Assembly: GCA_023014485.1 (NCBI GenBank)
Contig: JAJOZX010012268.1
Location: 36,317 to 100,316, forward strand
Source: Bathynomus jamesi
Lineage: Eukaryota > Arthropoda > Malacostraca > Isopoda > Cirolanidae
Direction of reading: 5' to 3'
DNA: 64,000 nucleotides
In this document: piece by piece, positions 33,798-45,079 of the stretch
Position numbering within the stretch: the stretch's first letter is position 1
How the letters are laid out: each line of letters opens with the position of its first letter
Made by a program: the position numbers and the translations under genes
Notes under the pieces: generated by a model
Database searches by the model: none
Told to the model about the DNA's origin: nothing
The model's input: the letters and a program-made list of their open reading frames with translations, nothing else

Positions 33798-35093
33798 TAT
33801 AATGTATATCCTAGATGCATTGGAAGGCAATGACAACTACGATGTTATATACACAGATTTTGCTAAAGCTTTCGATAAATGTGACCATGGTATAATAGCA
33901 CATAAAATTAAAGACATGGGAATAACAGGCAAAGTGGGAAATTGGATCTACAACTTCCTTAGTGATCGTCTGCAGGTCGTCAAAATTCAAGGTAGATCAT
34001 CATTAGAATCGGAAGTACGCAGCTCAGTACCACAAGGGACAGTACTGGCCCCACTCCTGTTCATTATCATGCTAACAGACATAGACAGCGGAGTAACAGC
34101 AATAGTATAGTAACATCCTTTGCAGACGATACAAAGATCAGCAGAAAAATCAGCGATGTACATGACGTGGAGGCCTTGCAGAGGGACACGAACAAAATAT
34201 ACAAATGGTCAGAAGACAACATGTCATTCAACGCCGAGAAATTTCAGCTCTTGAGATATGGTAGAAAAGAAGAACTTAAACAGACTGCATATTATGCTCC
34301 AGATAGACAGGAAATTCAGAGAAGCATGAAAGCGATTGATCTCGGGATAATAATGACAGATGATGCGAAATTCGAAACACAAAATCAGATAGCGATAAAT
34401 AAAGCAAAAAGAGTCGCCGGACAGGTTCTAAGAACGTTCAAGAGGGACAGGACAGTAATGATTCCCCTGCTAAAAACACTGATTATACCAAAACTTGAAT
34501 ACTGCTCAGTTTTGACGTCCCCATATAAAAAGGAAGAAACTAATAAACTAGAAGAAACGCAAAGGCATTTCACAGCCAAGATTGATGGCTGCAAAGAACT
34601 CAACTACTGGGAAAGACTACGTAAACTAAATCTGTACTCACTGGAAAGAAGAAGAGAGAGGTACATCATAATCTACATATGGAAAATGATCGAAAAACTG
34701 GTACCAAACCTAAAACTAAACCCAATTACCATTCAAACAACACTGGAAAATAGGAAAGGCAGAATGTGTAGTGTTCCCAAATTAAAAGCACGGCAAGGGA
34801 CCTCCTCAACCCTGAAGGAAAATAGCTTGGTTGTCAGGGGGCCAAGACTTTTCAACCAGCTTCCTAAGGACCTCAGAAACATAACGGGGGTCAAAGTTGA
34901 AGTCTTCAAGAAAAGACTGGATGCCTGGCTCAGGACAGTACCAGATGAGCCGGGCGTGCCTGGCTATGTACGGTGGAGAGCGCAAGAAAGCAACTCGCTC
35001 CTCCACCAGGCCAGACCTAGAGGCGGGGCCACCAGCTTGACCTCCGTGTGAAGAGAGACCAACACACGAAACAACATAAGGTTCATAAGGTAA
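33798..35093 (+). mobile_element. 5'-truncated CR1-like LINE
   Basis: Inserted in a copy of the dispersed repeat. The uninterrupted copy at 8530-8828 shows that flanks at 33797 and 35094 were once adjacent. It ends in short repeats of the type taagg (cataaggttcataaggtaag), as in other CR1-like tails, not poly-A. Confidence 0.8.
33800..35051 (+). pseudogene. CR1-like reverse transcriptase
   Basis: Enters at the IMYILDALEGNDNYDVIYTD stretch, then the RT motifs DFAKAFDKCDHG, SSVPQGTVLAPLLFIIML and, after a one-base break near 34105, TSFADDTKISRK. The thumb follows (FNAEKFQLLRYGRKEELKQ, then ITGCKELNYWERL-type, here DGCKELNYWERLRKLNLYSL). It ends with PRLFNQLPKDLRNITGVKVE and a stop at 35051. 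The endonuclease and first RT third are gone. A sister copy on the minus strand is at 60567-62134. Confidence 0.85.
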
Positions 35094-35227
35094 GGTATGC
35101 GTTGCGTATTAAGACACCCGCAAAAGGAACTAACCTTCACTTCTAGTTTATAGATTCAGATTTATATTTTCCATAAATCAGAAATTTTTAATGAAAAGAA
35201 TTTTGGGTACTATCTTCTTATATCTTC

Positions 35228-35413
35228 TTATCTCCCAACCAAATTGGATAGCTTCTGATGATCACTTGAAATTGGGGCCACTTTGTCACCAATTTGAAGG
35301 CCAGAGTTCATGAACTCTACAAACTTCTTTATTGCTAATAAAGGTATCTCGGCTGGAGATGTTACTACGTCGTCGTCATCATATCCCTCGATTTCGGCGG
35401 CAGTTTCAGTCAT
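35228..35413 (-). CDS. Small acidic open frame, 61 aa, unrecognised
   Basis: MTETAAEIEGYDDDDVVTSP followed by AIKKFVEFMNSGLQIGDKVA. The layout (acidic patch, then a short helix) resembles the C-terminal end of pogo/Tigger transposases, but the match is weak. Most likely a fragment. Confidence 0.25.
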   Translation of the reverse strand: MTETAAEIEGYDDDDVVTSPAEIPLLAIKKFVEFMNSGLQIGDKVAPISSDHQKLSNLVGR

Positions 35414-35707
35414 ATGATTGGTTGTGCTATGAACGAGTTTGAATTTTCTTAGTACGTGCTATTGACAGTGGCGTCATTTCAAATTGGTTTCGGGGAACGA
35501 AGAAGGTAGTGAGAAGCCCCTCACATGTCAAAATTTATTAAGTGCTACTCACAGTGTACTTTATAATCAAATTAATATAAAAAGAATGATTAAATGGTAT
35601 CAGCTAGACTGGTTATTTACAGTTAACTATCAAATTATTAAGTTAAGCAATAAATCATGAAATCTAATATACTATTTCAGAAATGAAGCCTTATATATAT
35701 ATATATA

Positions 35708-35926
35708 GGGTGAACCAAATGTAGGTGGACAGTAAATGATAACGTTTATTTTGAGAATACATATTTAATTTTTTTGTATACTATAATACAAAATAAAATT
35801 TAAATAAATTGTTATAATATTTAATATAATATAACACAAACACCATAGTTATAATGAACACCATAGTTATAATAAATATAACACAAACCGTATTCAACCT
35901 ACTGTCCACCTACTTTTGGTTCACCG
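35708..35926. mobile_element. Mariner MITE, ~219 bp
   Basis: Ends GGGTGAACCAAATGTAGGTG and an inverted counterpart with aaagtaggtggacagtag. Flanked by TA repeats. Non-coding. Confidence 0.75.
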
Positions 35927-35948
35927 TGATATATATATATATATATAT

Positions 35949-36092
35949 CGTAAAGAACGACGCTTGTATAGGAGATATTCCGCGCAAGACGAGAGAGAGA
36001 AAACGGAACAAATGAAAAATGAGTAACCACTGGAATCGAACCCGGGATCTTCCGATTGCGGAATATCTCCTATACAAGCGTCGTTCTTTACG
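35949..36092. mobile_element. 144-bp hairpin MITE with a tRNA T-arm
   Basis: A perfect 35-bp inverted repeat (35949-35983 and 36058-36092, starting cgtaaagaacgacgcttgta). The 74-bp loop, read on the minus strand, has gatcccgggttcgattccag, a tRNA T-arm/B-box type sequence. Flanked by (TA)n. Non-coding. Confidence 0.85.
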
Positions 36093-36142
36093 TTTATTTA
36101 TACTGCGTGTTCTTTGCAGTTGAATGTATATATATATATATA

Positions 36143-36530
36143 TATATAAGTTTTTTGCGCACACCTACAGGTCGCTACAATTGGTGTAGAACAATGCAGT
36201 TTTCACCATTCGATGCGTCTTTTTATTGCGCAGTGCCCATGCTAAAAAAAAATTCCCTAACATAAATCCTGCCCACCCTTTTAGGGGTACAGTTCTTCCC
36301 ATTTCTTCATTTTTAATCATAATTTTGGCACAAAATGGGGGAGGGGAGGGGTGGGGTAATGGGGAACTCAGAAAATAGATGCGATATATATATATATGTA
36401 ACCAAAAAAAATTAAAGTAAATCCTTTGCAAGGTGCCAGCCCCCTTTCCCCTTGGGGGTAATGGGGGAAGGTGGGGTTAATGGGGAAACTCAGAAAAAAA
36501 AAATGATAACGAACACCGATTCCGGTCAGG
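36143..36530 (+). other. Helitron A body, G-rich minisatellite
   Basis: Non-coding and shared with 54135-54456 and 55405-55540. It includes units of the type gtggggttaatggggaaact, followed by cagaaaaa, which are tandemly repeated in Helitron B. Confidence 0.75.
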
Positions 36531-36536
36531 AAGATC

Positions 36537-36805
36537 AGTAGTATAGCCGAAAAAGGGGAGAGTGCAAGAATGTTGCAAATGGGGGTGGGGTTGTTGCAAA
36601 AGAAATTCCCGCCAAAGAGGCCTTTGTTGCCAACCGGGGTTGCAAGGGGCATGCAACTTGGAGGCGGAGTTCTCCCCCAAGCTATTCCCCCCAAAGGGCC
36701 AGAAAGGAGAGAAAGGAGGAGAGGTGTTCACCTGGCAGGAGCCAAGTGCATATTAAGACCAGCCGAGTAGACGTTGTCTTATAGGCTCAGCCAGTTGGCT
36801 GAACC
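36537..36805. repeat. Polinton left terminal inverted repeat
   Basis: Pairs with 52850-53131. Shared blocks include gagagtgcaagaatgttgca, cttggaggcggagttctccc and cacctggcaggagccaagtg. A partial second copy of the middle block follows at 36868-36980, so the left arm has been extended by duplication. Confidence 0.85.
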
Positions 36806-37104
36806 AAGGGGGGGGGGAGGGGTACACCTGAAGGAGAGACAGAGACAGAGAGAGAGAGAGAGTAGTTGCCTTTGATTGCAAGGCATGCAACTTGGAGGCG
36901 GAGTTCTCCCCCAAGCTATTTTCGTTTACCTAATCTAAGAGGCCTCTAAGGGGTTTTCCCAAAAGGCCAGAAAGAGAAGGACCAGAGGTCCTTGCTCGGC
37001 TGGGAGCCGAGCTTGAATGATTCCGTCATCAGCTTCTCGTCTTTTATAAACCTCTAATCCGCCATGTTGCCAGATAGCGCCATGTATTCAGTTGCTGAGT
37101 TGCC

Positions 37105-37630
37105 AGATAGCGCCATGTATTCCAGATAGCAAAACCAATATTAATCAAATTACCACAATATATGATGGTAGTTAATCGATGAATCCCAAATTCTGTTTAT
37201 TAAATAAATAATTTTTACACTTAATTTTTATTATAAATATTTAAGTCACGAATAACGAAACGAAATGAAAATTTACGAAACAATTCAAAACACGCTCCTC
37301 ATTCCCCTAAATCCCCCACCCATCTCTACTTGTATATATAACAAACTAATGAACCACTCGTGTGCACAAACAATATAAAATACCACAATATATGACGGTA
37401 GTTAATCGATGAATCCAATTAAATTCTGTTTATTAAATAAATAATTTTTACACTTAATTTTTATTATAAATATTTAAGTCACGAATAACAAAACGAAATG
37501 AAAATTTACGAAACAATTCAAAACACACGCTCCTCATTCCCCCAAATCCCCCCACCCATCTGTACTTTGTATATATATAAACTAATGAACCACTCGTGCT
37601 CACAAACCATAAAAATACCACAATATATTT
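37105..37630. repeat. Tandem duplication in the Polinton left arm
   Basis: A unit of about 235 bp is present twice (starts near 37145 and 37380, for example taccacaatatatgacggta). It is followed by two 47-bp units near 37610-37700 (ttatatagttaatcaattgg). No gene. Confidence 0.85.
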
Positions 37631-38099
37631 ATATAGTTAATCAATTGGAAGATTCAACCATAAAATACCACTATATTTATATAGTTAATCAATTGGAAGA
37701 TTCATTTAAAGTTGAAATTAACCAAACACACGATTGTCATTCCCCAAACCCATCTGGAGATATATATATATATATAAACGAATAAACTCGTGCGCACACA
37801 CACGCACACGAGGAAAGGCCGAAACTAGGTCAATTCGAATCGTCTCCCTAGAGACCTTTTTGGACGAGGGTTAATCCTTCTACAATCTATTCGAGCAAAA
37901 ACCACCGCTCACTTCAAACATTATTATTATTTTATTTCTACAATGAAAATATTTTATATTTACGCGTAATTTGTATGGTGTCATATTCTTATAACTACAT
38001 TAACTGCTTAAATCTTTGATTTTTAATATTTAGTGTTAGAAGTGAAAATTTAGCACAATTCATACTAGACCTCGATGCGACACTTCAAAGTACTTGATA

Positions 38100-38590
38100 A
38101 TATTTTGGGGAAAAAATGGAAATATTATTTTCTCGAAAACTATTGGTGATAGAAAAATTCTGAAACCATATTTGGAATCAGTATCAAAAGTTCTATAAGA
38201 ATCACCAAATAATTTTCAAGAAATGTTGTTCCCTAGTGTAATTTCTCACCGAATTGGAAAGGTTTTCACTCCGCCTTAGACCCACAGTTTAACGTGGATT
38301 CAGAAATACATCTCGTCGATTGCTCACTATTTCATCGAGATAATTAAAGCTCATATACAGGACCTGCATTGTCTATAAGATCTGCGGGAGACTGAGTAAA
38401 TGGAAATATTATTTTCTCGAAAACTATGGGTATAGAAAAATTCTGAAACCATATTTGGAATCAGCATCAAAAGTTCTATAAGAAACCAAATAGTTTTCAA
38501 GAAATGTTGTTCCCTAGTGTGATTTCTCGCCGAATTGGAAAGGTTTTCACTCCGTCTTAGACCCACAGTTTAACGTGGAAACCGAATGCT
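38100..38590. repeat. Second tandem duplication, with SINE-tail DNA
   Basis: A unit of about 280 bp occurs at 38115-38330 and 38395-38580. Each ends in ttagacccacagtttaacgt, which is the tail region of the SINE at 10700 and 57930. A relic SINE was probably duplicated along with its flank. Confidence 0.75.
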
Positions 38591-38817
38591 CTTTTAAAAA
38601 TATAATTAGGATATATTTCTTTATTATAAAATCCTCTCGATACATTAGTGACTAATGATCCGGGAATAGTGGGGAAAAATATTGACATGGCAAAGACAGG
38701 AAGGAGTAATACGAACATTAAATCTATTGGAGAAAATATAAAGATGCCATTACTCGTCCGGCCCGTTATAGCGGATTGGTACACATCATAGCTCCACCCA
38801 GCTACACTGGCAACCAA
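38557..38817 (-). CDS. Hydrophobic open frame, 86 aa, unrecognised
   Basis: MVASVAGWSYDVYQSAITGR, then a run of about 24 hydrophobic residues (IDLMFVLLLPVFAMSIFF) that could span a membrane. It lies antisense just upstream of the left-arm promoter. Without a second copy I cannot tell whether it is a real accessory gene. Confidence 0.25.
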   Translation of the reverse strand: MVASVAGWSYDVYQSAITGRTSNGIFIFSPIDLMFVLLLPVFAMSIFFPTIPGSLVTNVSRGFYNKEIYPNYIFKRAFGFHVKLWV

Positions 38818-38864
38818 TCACTACGAACATCTGGTCTTTTGGGGCGGAGCTTGGCGATTGTGCA

Positions 38865-38870
38865 TATAAA
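38865..38870 (+). promoter_or_regulatory. TATA box of the left-arm gene
   Basis: The motif gcatataaaaggg lies about 70 bp before the ATG at 38938, which itself sits in a strong caccATGG context. A GC-box-like ggggcggagc is 20 bp upstream. The spacing fits an animal core promoter. Confidence 0.5.
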
Positions 38871-38937
38871 AGGGATATTTTTCAGTTGGGAGTAACAGTA
38901 GCTATTTTCGCGTCAGTGAATAATCATTTCCTCCACC

Positions 38938-39124
38938 ATGGACCTGTACGTCTCCCCGGATTTGTATGAAGAAAGTGACACTGCAGCATTGATGCAATTA
39001 ATCTTTTTAACGCGATTGACCGTGATGAATTATTTCCAACGCAAACCGTTGAAGATATTTGCAGTGACGCTCCTTACAATCCGACGCAAGGGACTACCAT
39101 AGAAATGTAAGTGTCTATAATTCG

Positions 39125-39169
<45 letters not shown>

Positions 39170-40098
39170 AGGGTTGTAGTATCTCGTCAAATACTTCATT
39201 TAGATACTCAAAAATCGAAATTTTTTATGGCAATCAATGTTATTTGGTTTTACCTCTTATCGCCATTATGCTAAAATCGAAATTTTTTATGGCAATCAAT
39301 GTTATTCCTCTTAAATGAACCAAAGATATCTTCACATAATGGGGATCTGTCTGTATACTCTGTATATGTTTTAAAAGAATGAACATTATTCCTTTAAGGT
39401 CCGATGAGGATTTGACACGTGTTATACAATCTTTTGAAGAATCTCGTGTCATGAATACGGAGGATATACTGATCAGTCAGCAATGTCACACATCCTCCAC
39501 CATGGACCTGTACGTCTCCCCGGATTTGTATGAAGAAAGTGACACTGCAGCATTAACTGCAATTAATCTTTTTAACGCATTGACCGTGATGAATTATTTC
39601 CAACGCAAACCGTTGAAGATATTTGCAGTGACGCTCCTTACAATCCGACGCAAGGGACTACCATAGAAATGTAAGTGTCTATAATTCGATTTTATATATA
39701 TGGAGGGTTGTAGTATCTCGTCAAATACTTCATTTAGATACTCACCAAAAATCGAAATTTTTTATGGCAATCAATGTTATTTGGTTTTACCTCTTATCGC
39801 CATTATGCTAAAATCGAAATTTTTTATGGCAATCAATGTTATTTGGATTTACCTCTTATCGCCATTATGCTAAAATCGAAATTTTTTATGGCAATCAATG
39901 TTATTCCTCTTAAATGAACCAAAGATATCTTCACATAATGGGGATCTGTCTGTATACTCTGTATATGTTTTAAAAGAATGAACATTATTCCTTTAAGGTC
40001 CGATGAGGATTTGACACGTGTTATACAATCTTTTGAAGAATCTCGTGTCATGAATACGGAGGATATACTGATCAGTCAGCAATGTCACACCGAAATAA
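38938..40098 (+). pseudogene. Duplicated two-exon gene of the Polinton left arm
   Basis: Exon 1 (38938-39106) starts MDLYVSPDLYEESDTAAL, loses one base, continues INLFNAIDRDELFP and ends at GAAAT|GTAAGTG. Exon 2 (39379-39490) follows an AAAAG acceptor and reads MNIIPLRSDEDLTRVIQSFE. The pair is repeated at 39502-39671 and 39979-40094, joined at tgtcacac|atcctcc, a tandem duplication of about 565-600 bp. Exon phases are compatible: exon 1 leaves two bases of a codon and exon 2 supplies the third. The second exon 2 ends at another GTAAGTG, so a third exon may be missing. Acidic, no recognised domain. Confidence 0.45.
39132..39168. repeat. (TA)n microsatellite in the left-arm intron
   Basis: An AT tract in the first copy of the intron. 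The second copy (39693-39700) has only four TA units, which shows tract expansion or loss since the duplication. Confidence 0.9.
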
Positions 40099-40222
40099 TG
40101 TAAGTGTTTTTCGATCTTTTTGGGGTAAGAAGACAATATATTTTCATAAATTTATTAAATGAAAGAAATCAGTACAATAACCAACTACAGAATATACCGT
40201 TACAAATATACGAACAAAAACA

Positions 40223-40705
40223 TTATACTATACAACGAGTACGTACAATTGGAAAACGGATTTTTATCTGTCTGCATACCATTTCATCGTTTCGGCGAGT
40301 GTGACACGGGTCAAATAAATTTAAAAAATTTATAAATTCTTTATCACATGACATATGCGTGAGAAATGAGACGCAGTACATTCCGCAAACATTACTAAAA
40401 TATCCTTGTATACGAAATGGGTTCCATACAACTTCGGGAATATGTAACTGAGCGAGAAATTTTACAATAATAGGGTCACTCCAGGGTTGAGTACCGAGTG
40501 AATCAAAATAGTACAGGCGCTGTCTATTTTTAAAATAGACAGCGATCCAATGAATCCCTTCATTACCGATGACATCTGTGTTCACAATAAGACTACCGCA
40601 TTCTCGCGTACTTGGCAAACTCAATGTTTCATTCTTCGCAAACACGCCGATAAATTTGGAACGTGTGACTCGTTCCATTACTTTCTGAAGTGTATTAGCA
40701 TCCAT
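40223..40705 (-). CDS. PRO: Polinton cysteine protease (adenain-like)
   Basis: Expected to process capsid precursor proteins. The 160-residue frame is uninterrupted. Catalytic-type residues are visible: histidine in EGIHWIAVYF, aspartate in YYFDSLGTQP and cysteine in FSNVCGMYCVSF, in the H-D-C order of adenovirus-type and Ulp1-like proteases. The ATG at 40705 is 1-2 bp from the end of the upstream capsid gene on the same strand. The C-terminus (RFPIVRTRCIV) runs to the end of the gene cluster. Confidence 0.85.
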   Translation of the reverse strand: MDANTLQKVMERVTRSKFIGVFAKNETLSLPSTRECGSLIVNTDVIGNEGIHWIAVYFKNRQRLYYFDSLGTQPWSDPIIVKFLAQLHIPEVVWNPFRIQGYFSNVCGMYCVSFLTHMSCDKEFINFLNLFDPCHTRRNDEMVCRQIKIRFPIVRTRCIV

Positions 40706-40706
40706 T

Positions 40707-42005
40707 TTAAAAGTCAGTGATAACGCTCCTAAATCTATCTACTTCTATTAGGGCTTGCGATTCGAGATATACTAGTACACTAATAGGAGCGTCTATAGGC
40801 TTGGCGAATTCCAGCCGCACTGAGATGTTTCCGCTCTGCTGTGGGGTTAAATGGGTATTTACGCTAGCAGATAAGTCAGGTGTAATGTCAAACGGATAAA
40901 GGTTAAATTGATCAATGAATTCTTCCTGCGTTACCCCATTACCAAGCTCATCACAATCACCTGCAATATGGGTCAGATTACTATAGGCTCTGGCACAAAG
41001 AGGTAACACAGCGTCTGATGAATAGTCCGTACCCATTGTTCCACCCAAAGCAGTGCCATTAACGTATAGTTATATTTTTAAGTCCGAAATTCTCGAATTT
41101 AAAGGCACTCTTTTTATATTTTCCATTCACCGAAGCATGGTCCTGCATACCGATTAATATCCTTTTAGGAAGATTTCCCAGGGCAATGTTTTCTATCTGC
41201 TTCGATGCCAACCCTGCAGGAACCGTATATAGTTTGATTTGTACTCTGTTAATAGGATATTTCACTGTAGCGTTTAGTAAATTTTTCTCAATTTCTAGTT
41301 GTTTTGGTGAACTTAATTTCACTCGCCGTACGCGGAGGTATGTGTCCATAATGTGAACCACAACGGGCTTTGCACCCTCTTCTTGATCAGCATCCAGATT
41401 TAAGCAGATCTCAGGACTCGTGCGGGTGAGCTTTATTTTCATATCCACCCCGTTGACAAGCAACTTCTCCTGGAAAGTGAAATCTGTGTGCAACCGTCCA
41501 AAACACTCGTATATTTTCTTTTTAGAATTTTTAAATTTGTCCTTTATACTATTTTCATCTTTAGTTTGATAATATCCCTCGGCACTTAAAAAGGTAGCCT
41601 TCGCTTCTTTGGAAAAGTTGAGGACATTTTCCAGATAGGCTCGTAGATGATAGTACCCGTGCCTGCCGATATGTTGGTCTGATTTAAATATACGTCACAC
41701 TGGTTGAATATGGAGTGCAGAAAGTTTGTTTCAGGGTATACAGCATATTTGTCATCGCAGACCGTTCCATCAGAATGGGCTATACGTAGCTTAGCGTACA
41801 TGTGCACACAGCTTGGATCAAAAAAGTAAGGGCCTGAGCTGGGTATCACGAATTCTATAGGTGCACTCGGGGAACTAATTGTGTTTAAAGGGTTAATTGT
41901 AATAAAGTCACTGTGCTCAATAGAAACTTGGGTTGGAGGCAGCTCAAAAAGGGACAGCTCCGATTTACAGCATTGTGAACTACATGGGTGGATGAAGCGT
42001 GCCAT
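40707..42005 (-). pseudogene. Polinton major capsid protein (double jelly-roll type)
   Basis: The start codon at 42005 gives MARFIHPCSSQCCKSELSLF and the family hallmark LFELPPTQVSIEHSD, followed by PIEFVIPSSGPYFFDPS and NFLHSIFNQCDVYLN. The frame is lost near 41590 and restored at about 41493 (FTFQEKLLVNGVDMKIKL), lost again near 41055 and restored for the final 113 residues, which end IEVDRFRSVITDF. The total of about 430 residues fits the family. In virus-like Polintons it would form the icosahedral shell. Two breaks make it non-functional. Confidence 0.8.
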
Positions 42006-42079
42006 GGCGAAATAGTGACTCCTCTCTCGACAAGTGGTAAACAAACTATGATTCATGAGATCAATGTCCTTAGCTTATA

Positions 42080-42460
42080 TCAGTCAAAAAAGTGGTCAAC
42101 CATAGGTTTCATTCGCTTACAGCACTTCTTTTTTGATAGCCTTTTACGTTTAATACCACGTGACCCCTTCTTCCGGGGAGCCCTCTTCTTCTTCCCGCCA
42201 CCACGCATTTTTCTCTTTGCATCTTTGATTTTCGTCCCGTGTACGCTTTAAATGTTTTTTTAGAGCTTCTTTAGGTTTAGCCCCGGCCAATATGTCTTCT
42301 GCAGTGTTAATACCTGATTGTAGCGCTTTCCTTCCGAGGTATCTGGCCCCCTCTTCAGCAAAGGAACAGCCGTACGTAGTATGGATGAAAAAATGGATCC
42401 AAGTCCACTACCGCGCTGGTATCTCACCCCTCGATAGACGGTGAAAGGCTTTCTATCCAT
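42080..42460 (-). pseudogene. Small basic capsid/core protein (pX/pVI-like)
   Basis: MDRKPFTVYRGVRYQRGSGL, a glycine-rich hydrophobic segment (GSIFSSILRTAVPLLKRG), then after a frame change near 42345 a very basic tail (MRGGGKKKRAPRKKGSRGIK-type). Position next to the penton-like gene and composition match small adenain-cleaved core or membrane-active proteins of Polintons and adenoviruses. The function is inferred from context. Confidence 0.55.
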
Positions 42461-43316
42461 TATAACTCAGTGCGTCGAAAGTGTAGCTTCACTGTTAAGC
42501 TCCCGTTACCGAATGGGAAGTTTTCACCCTCAATCGTTCTTATATATATTGAGATATTGGTTATTAAATTAGTTGCGACATTCACATAATGGGGTCTGTC
42601 ATATGTAATACTCAAACTCCTTCCTCTATGGTTGGGGATGTGAGCAATGCGCAGCAGGCGTGCCTGGGTATCCCCAACAAACTGGTGCTCCACTATATTA
42701 CTGTAAATATAGCACATGTCTGGGGACCTTTCAGCCAATTTCTCCATCTTCAATTGATACATTAATCTGGACAAGTCATGCTGTGTCTCGTGAAATGTGT
42801 CTCTTTGGAAGGCTGCGCTATATCGGCCATTGGTTAGAATTTGGAACTTTCTATGGTCTTTAATACGTCTGTTAGTCTTTGATTTTAGGATTAGTGTATG
42901 TGCAGGGTTTTTACGATTTCGTATACTAAATCATTCGTAAGGTTTGAGTTTCTTAAACTTACGTTTAAGCCTCTCACAACATCCTCGGCCGAACCATATT
43001 GACCCGGTCCTAGTCTTACTTCTGTACTGTAATACCGTGCAACCTTAGTCCGAGCGATACGCATAGTTTCATCCATAGCTACCCCAGCTTTTTCACACTC
43101 GTCAATGTCTCTAAGAATCGTAAAAACGGTTTCTTTATGTTCAATATTTAAAAAGATGGTGTCCAGCTGAATTTCGCATATCCCCACCTCATACGAATCA
43201 CGACCCAATTCAATGTGCTTGTGGAGCTCTGTTACAAAGTTGGCTAGTGTGTTGTTAGGGTGTACAGACAGGGACGAGGAGGACGGGAGTGTGACGTAGA
43301 AATGGTTAGGAGCCAT
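42460..43316 (-). pseudogene. Polinton minor capsid (penton-like) protein
   Basis: The N-terminus MAPNHFYVTLPSSSSLSVHP with PNNTLANFVTELHKHIEL and SYEVGICEIQLD is the usual start of the single jelly-roll vertex protein. The C-terminal block, IVEHQFVGDTQARLLRIAHI then TYDRPHYVNVAT and SLTVKLHFRRT, also fits. The two lie in different frames with a break between about 42890 and 42775. Its stop overlaps the start of the basic core gene (42460). Confidence 0.75.
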
Positions 43317-43324
43317 GTTGCATA

Positions 43325-44370
43325 CTATTTAAGCTTCATTATTGCATCAGCTTTTATATAGGTGTTGAAGCTTTCTGGGTACCCTAGCCATTTCACCAGG
43401 TACATTTTTCTCTTTCCTGAACCTTTGCTTCCTAAAATTTTCTCAATTTTAAACACATTTTTTCCTAAATTAAACGCAACTTTCTGCAATTCCTCGCGGT
43501 AAAAACCTCCTGAGATTTCTTCCCCATTCAAATCTTCAATGTAATACATCATTATCTCACCTTTAGGTCTCATAGCCCTAACTTTAAAAATCTCGCGTGT
43601 CCATCCTTGCTCAAAACCCTTTGCGAATTTATTCCCCGAACGCGACAGCCTTACATAATCATTGATTTTGAAGCGCGCCGTGTGTGGTGGTGGTGATCCA
43701 TCTCTTCTCGGGACCGTACCTCTTTCTAAAACTTCGTTAGGCGTTGTCCCAATCGTGCGATGGTGTGAGCGGTTGTAGGATGATGCCAATGATTCCAGAA
43801 TGTCTAGAAATCTGTGTTTTTATGTGTAAAATAACGGTGCATGCGTTCCTTTATGGTGCGCTGAACTCTTTCAGCTAAAAAAGCCTTATGTATAGAATTG
43901 GTTGTGTAATAGCTGATATTAAACTCTGTCAACATGTTCTGAAAAGCACGGCCTATAAATTCCTTCCCCATATCCGTACAAAAATAGCCAGGAACCCTGT
44001 TTTCTTTTAACATTAGCGTTTTGGTGGCTTTAGCAACTGTTTCAGGTGATTTATTTTTCAGAGGAACTAGCCACAGATATCTAGAGAATATGTCTATTAT
44101 GAATAGAATGTAGCGGTAACCATCGTTATACACAGAATATCTTTGCATGTCTGTTAAATCTGCTTGCCAAATAGAATCAATCGAGGAAGCCGTTGTCTTG
44201 GCTGTTTTAAACCTTTTTCTCACAGGCTTATGAAGCGTATAAGCGTCCTGCTCCCTCAAAAATCTTTCATCATCTTTTTTTCCTACTCCGTAAACGTACA
44301 GTCTATCTACGCCTCCGTAAGAGGATGGGGTAGAAATGTCATAATAGCGTTTAGTTAATACGTTAGCCAT
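43325..44370 (-). pseudogene. INT: Polinton integrase with chromodomain
   Basis: Retroviral-type integrase that would insert the element and create the 6-bp duplication. DDE residues are visible in IWQADLTDM, YFCTDMGKEFIG and FLAERVQRTIKERM (44200-43850). After one frame break near 43800, NRSHHRTIGTTPNEVLERG leads to a C-terminal chromodomain-like MYLVKWLGYPESFNTYI. The start at 44370 overlaps the end of the PY gene by 16 bp. Confidence 0.85.
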
Positions 44371-45079
44371 TTGCGTATTTTAGAGGCACGTGGGTAGGGT
44401 TGGTTTAACCTCTTCTTGCTCCTCTTCAAAGGTGTTACCGCCGGGGGTGACGGCGCCTTCAATTGTGTCACAGGCGTTGCATGTTCCAAGTCTTTTAACC
44501 TGTTCAGATTTCCTATCAACGTTTTAGGGACATTTATTTGTTGTAGTCTTGCTTTAATATGCTTCCATCCTGATGGTGATGGCCTATCCCACTTTCTCAC
44601 CAGATCATGGACAATGTCTACGATATTCGATCCCTGTACCTTTGATCCTTCTACAATGATCTCCCCTGTATCGGTCCATTGTACGGCGGGATCCTCATTC
44701 AATAGATTATAAATACTTAAGCCTTTACTCCTCAATGTAAGTGGGAGGGTGTTTTTTAATACATGTTCGATATGTTGTGTGGCTAATCTTTTTGGTTGGT
44801 CAGCTGTGTCGTCGGGTACAGGTCCTATGTCGCCATCGTCCCCCGTGCTGTGCCTAATAACCACAGGAATCTCTGTAGGGCTCATAATTTTCGTACTCGT
44901 GAAGAAATTTCTGCAGAGCTTCTTGGTATAAGATTCTTTTCTCATCAGGTGTTTTTTCACTGTTTAATAGGGCTAACAATTCGCTTTCCATTCTTTTAAG
45001 TGCTTTTACGGGGATCTAGATACGTGTCTCTTTGCAGTGAGGCGTACACCTCGTGGGGAATCACTACCACTTTCTTCAT
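44355..45079 (-). pseudogene. Polinton PY protein
   Basis: I recognise the Polinton PY family, whose role is unknown. It should start at the ATG at 45079 (MKKVVVIPHEVYASLQRDTY). Two frame breaks near 45010 and 44965 separate this from the main part, which includes LSIYNLLNEDPAVQWTDTGE, VQGSNIVDIVHDLVRKW and the GW-containing segment SGWKHIKARLQQINVP. The tail is basic (KRSKKRLNQPYPR). Confidence 0.7.
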
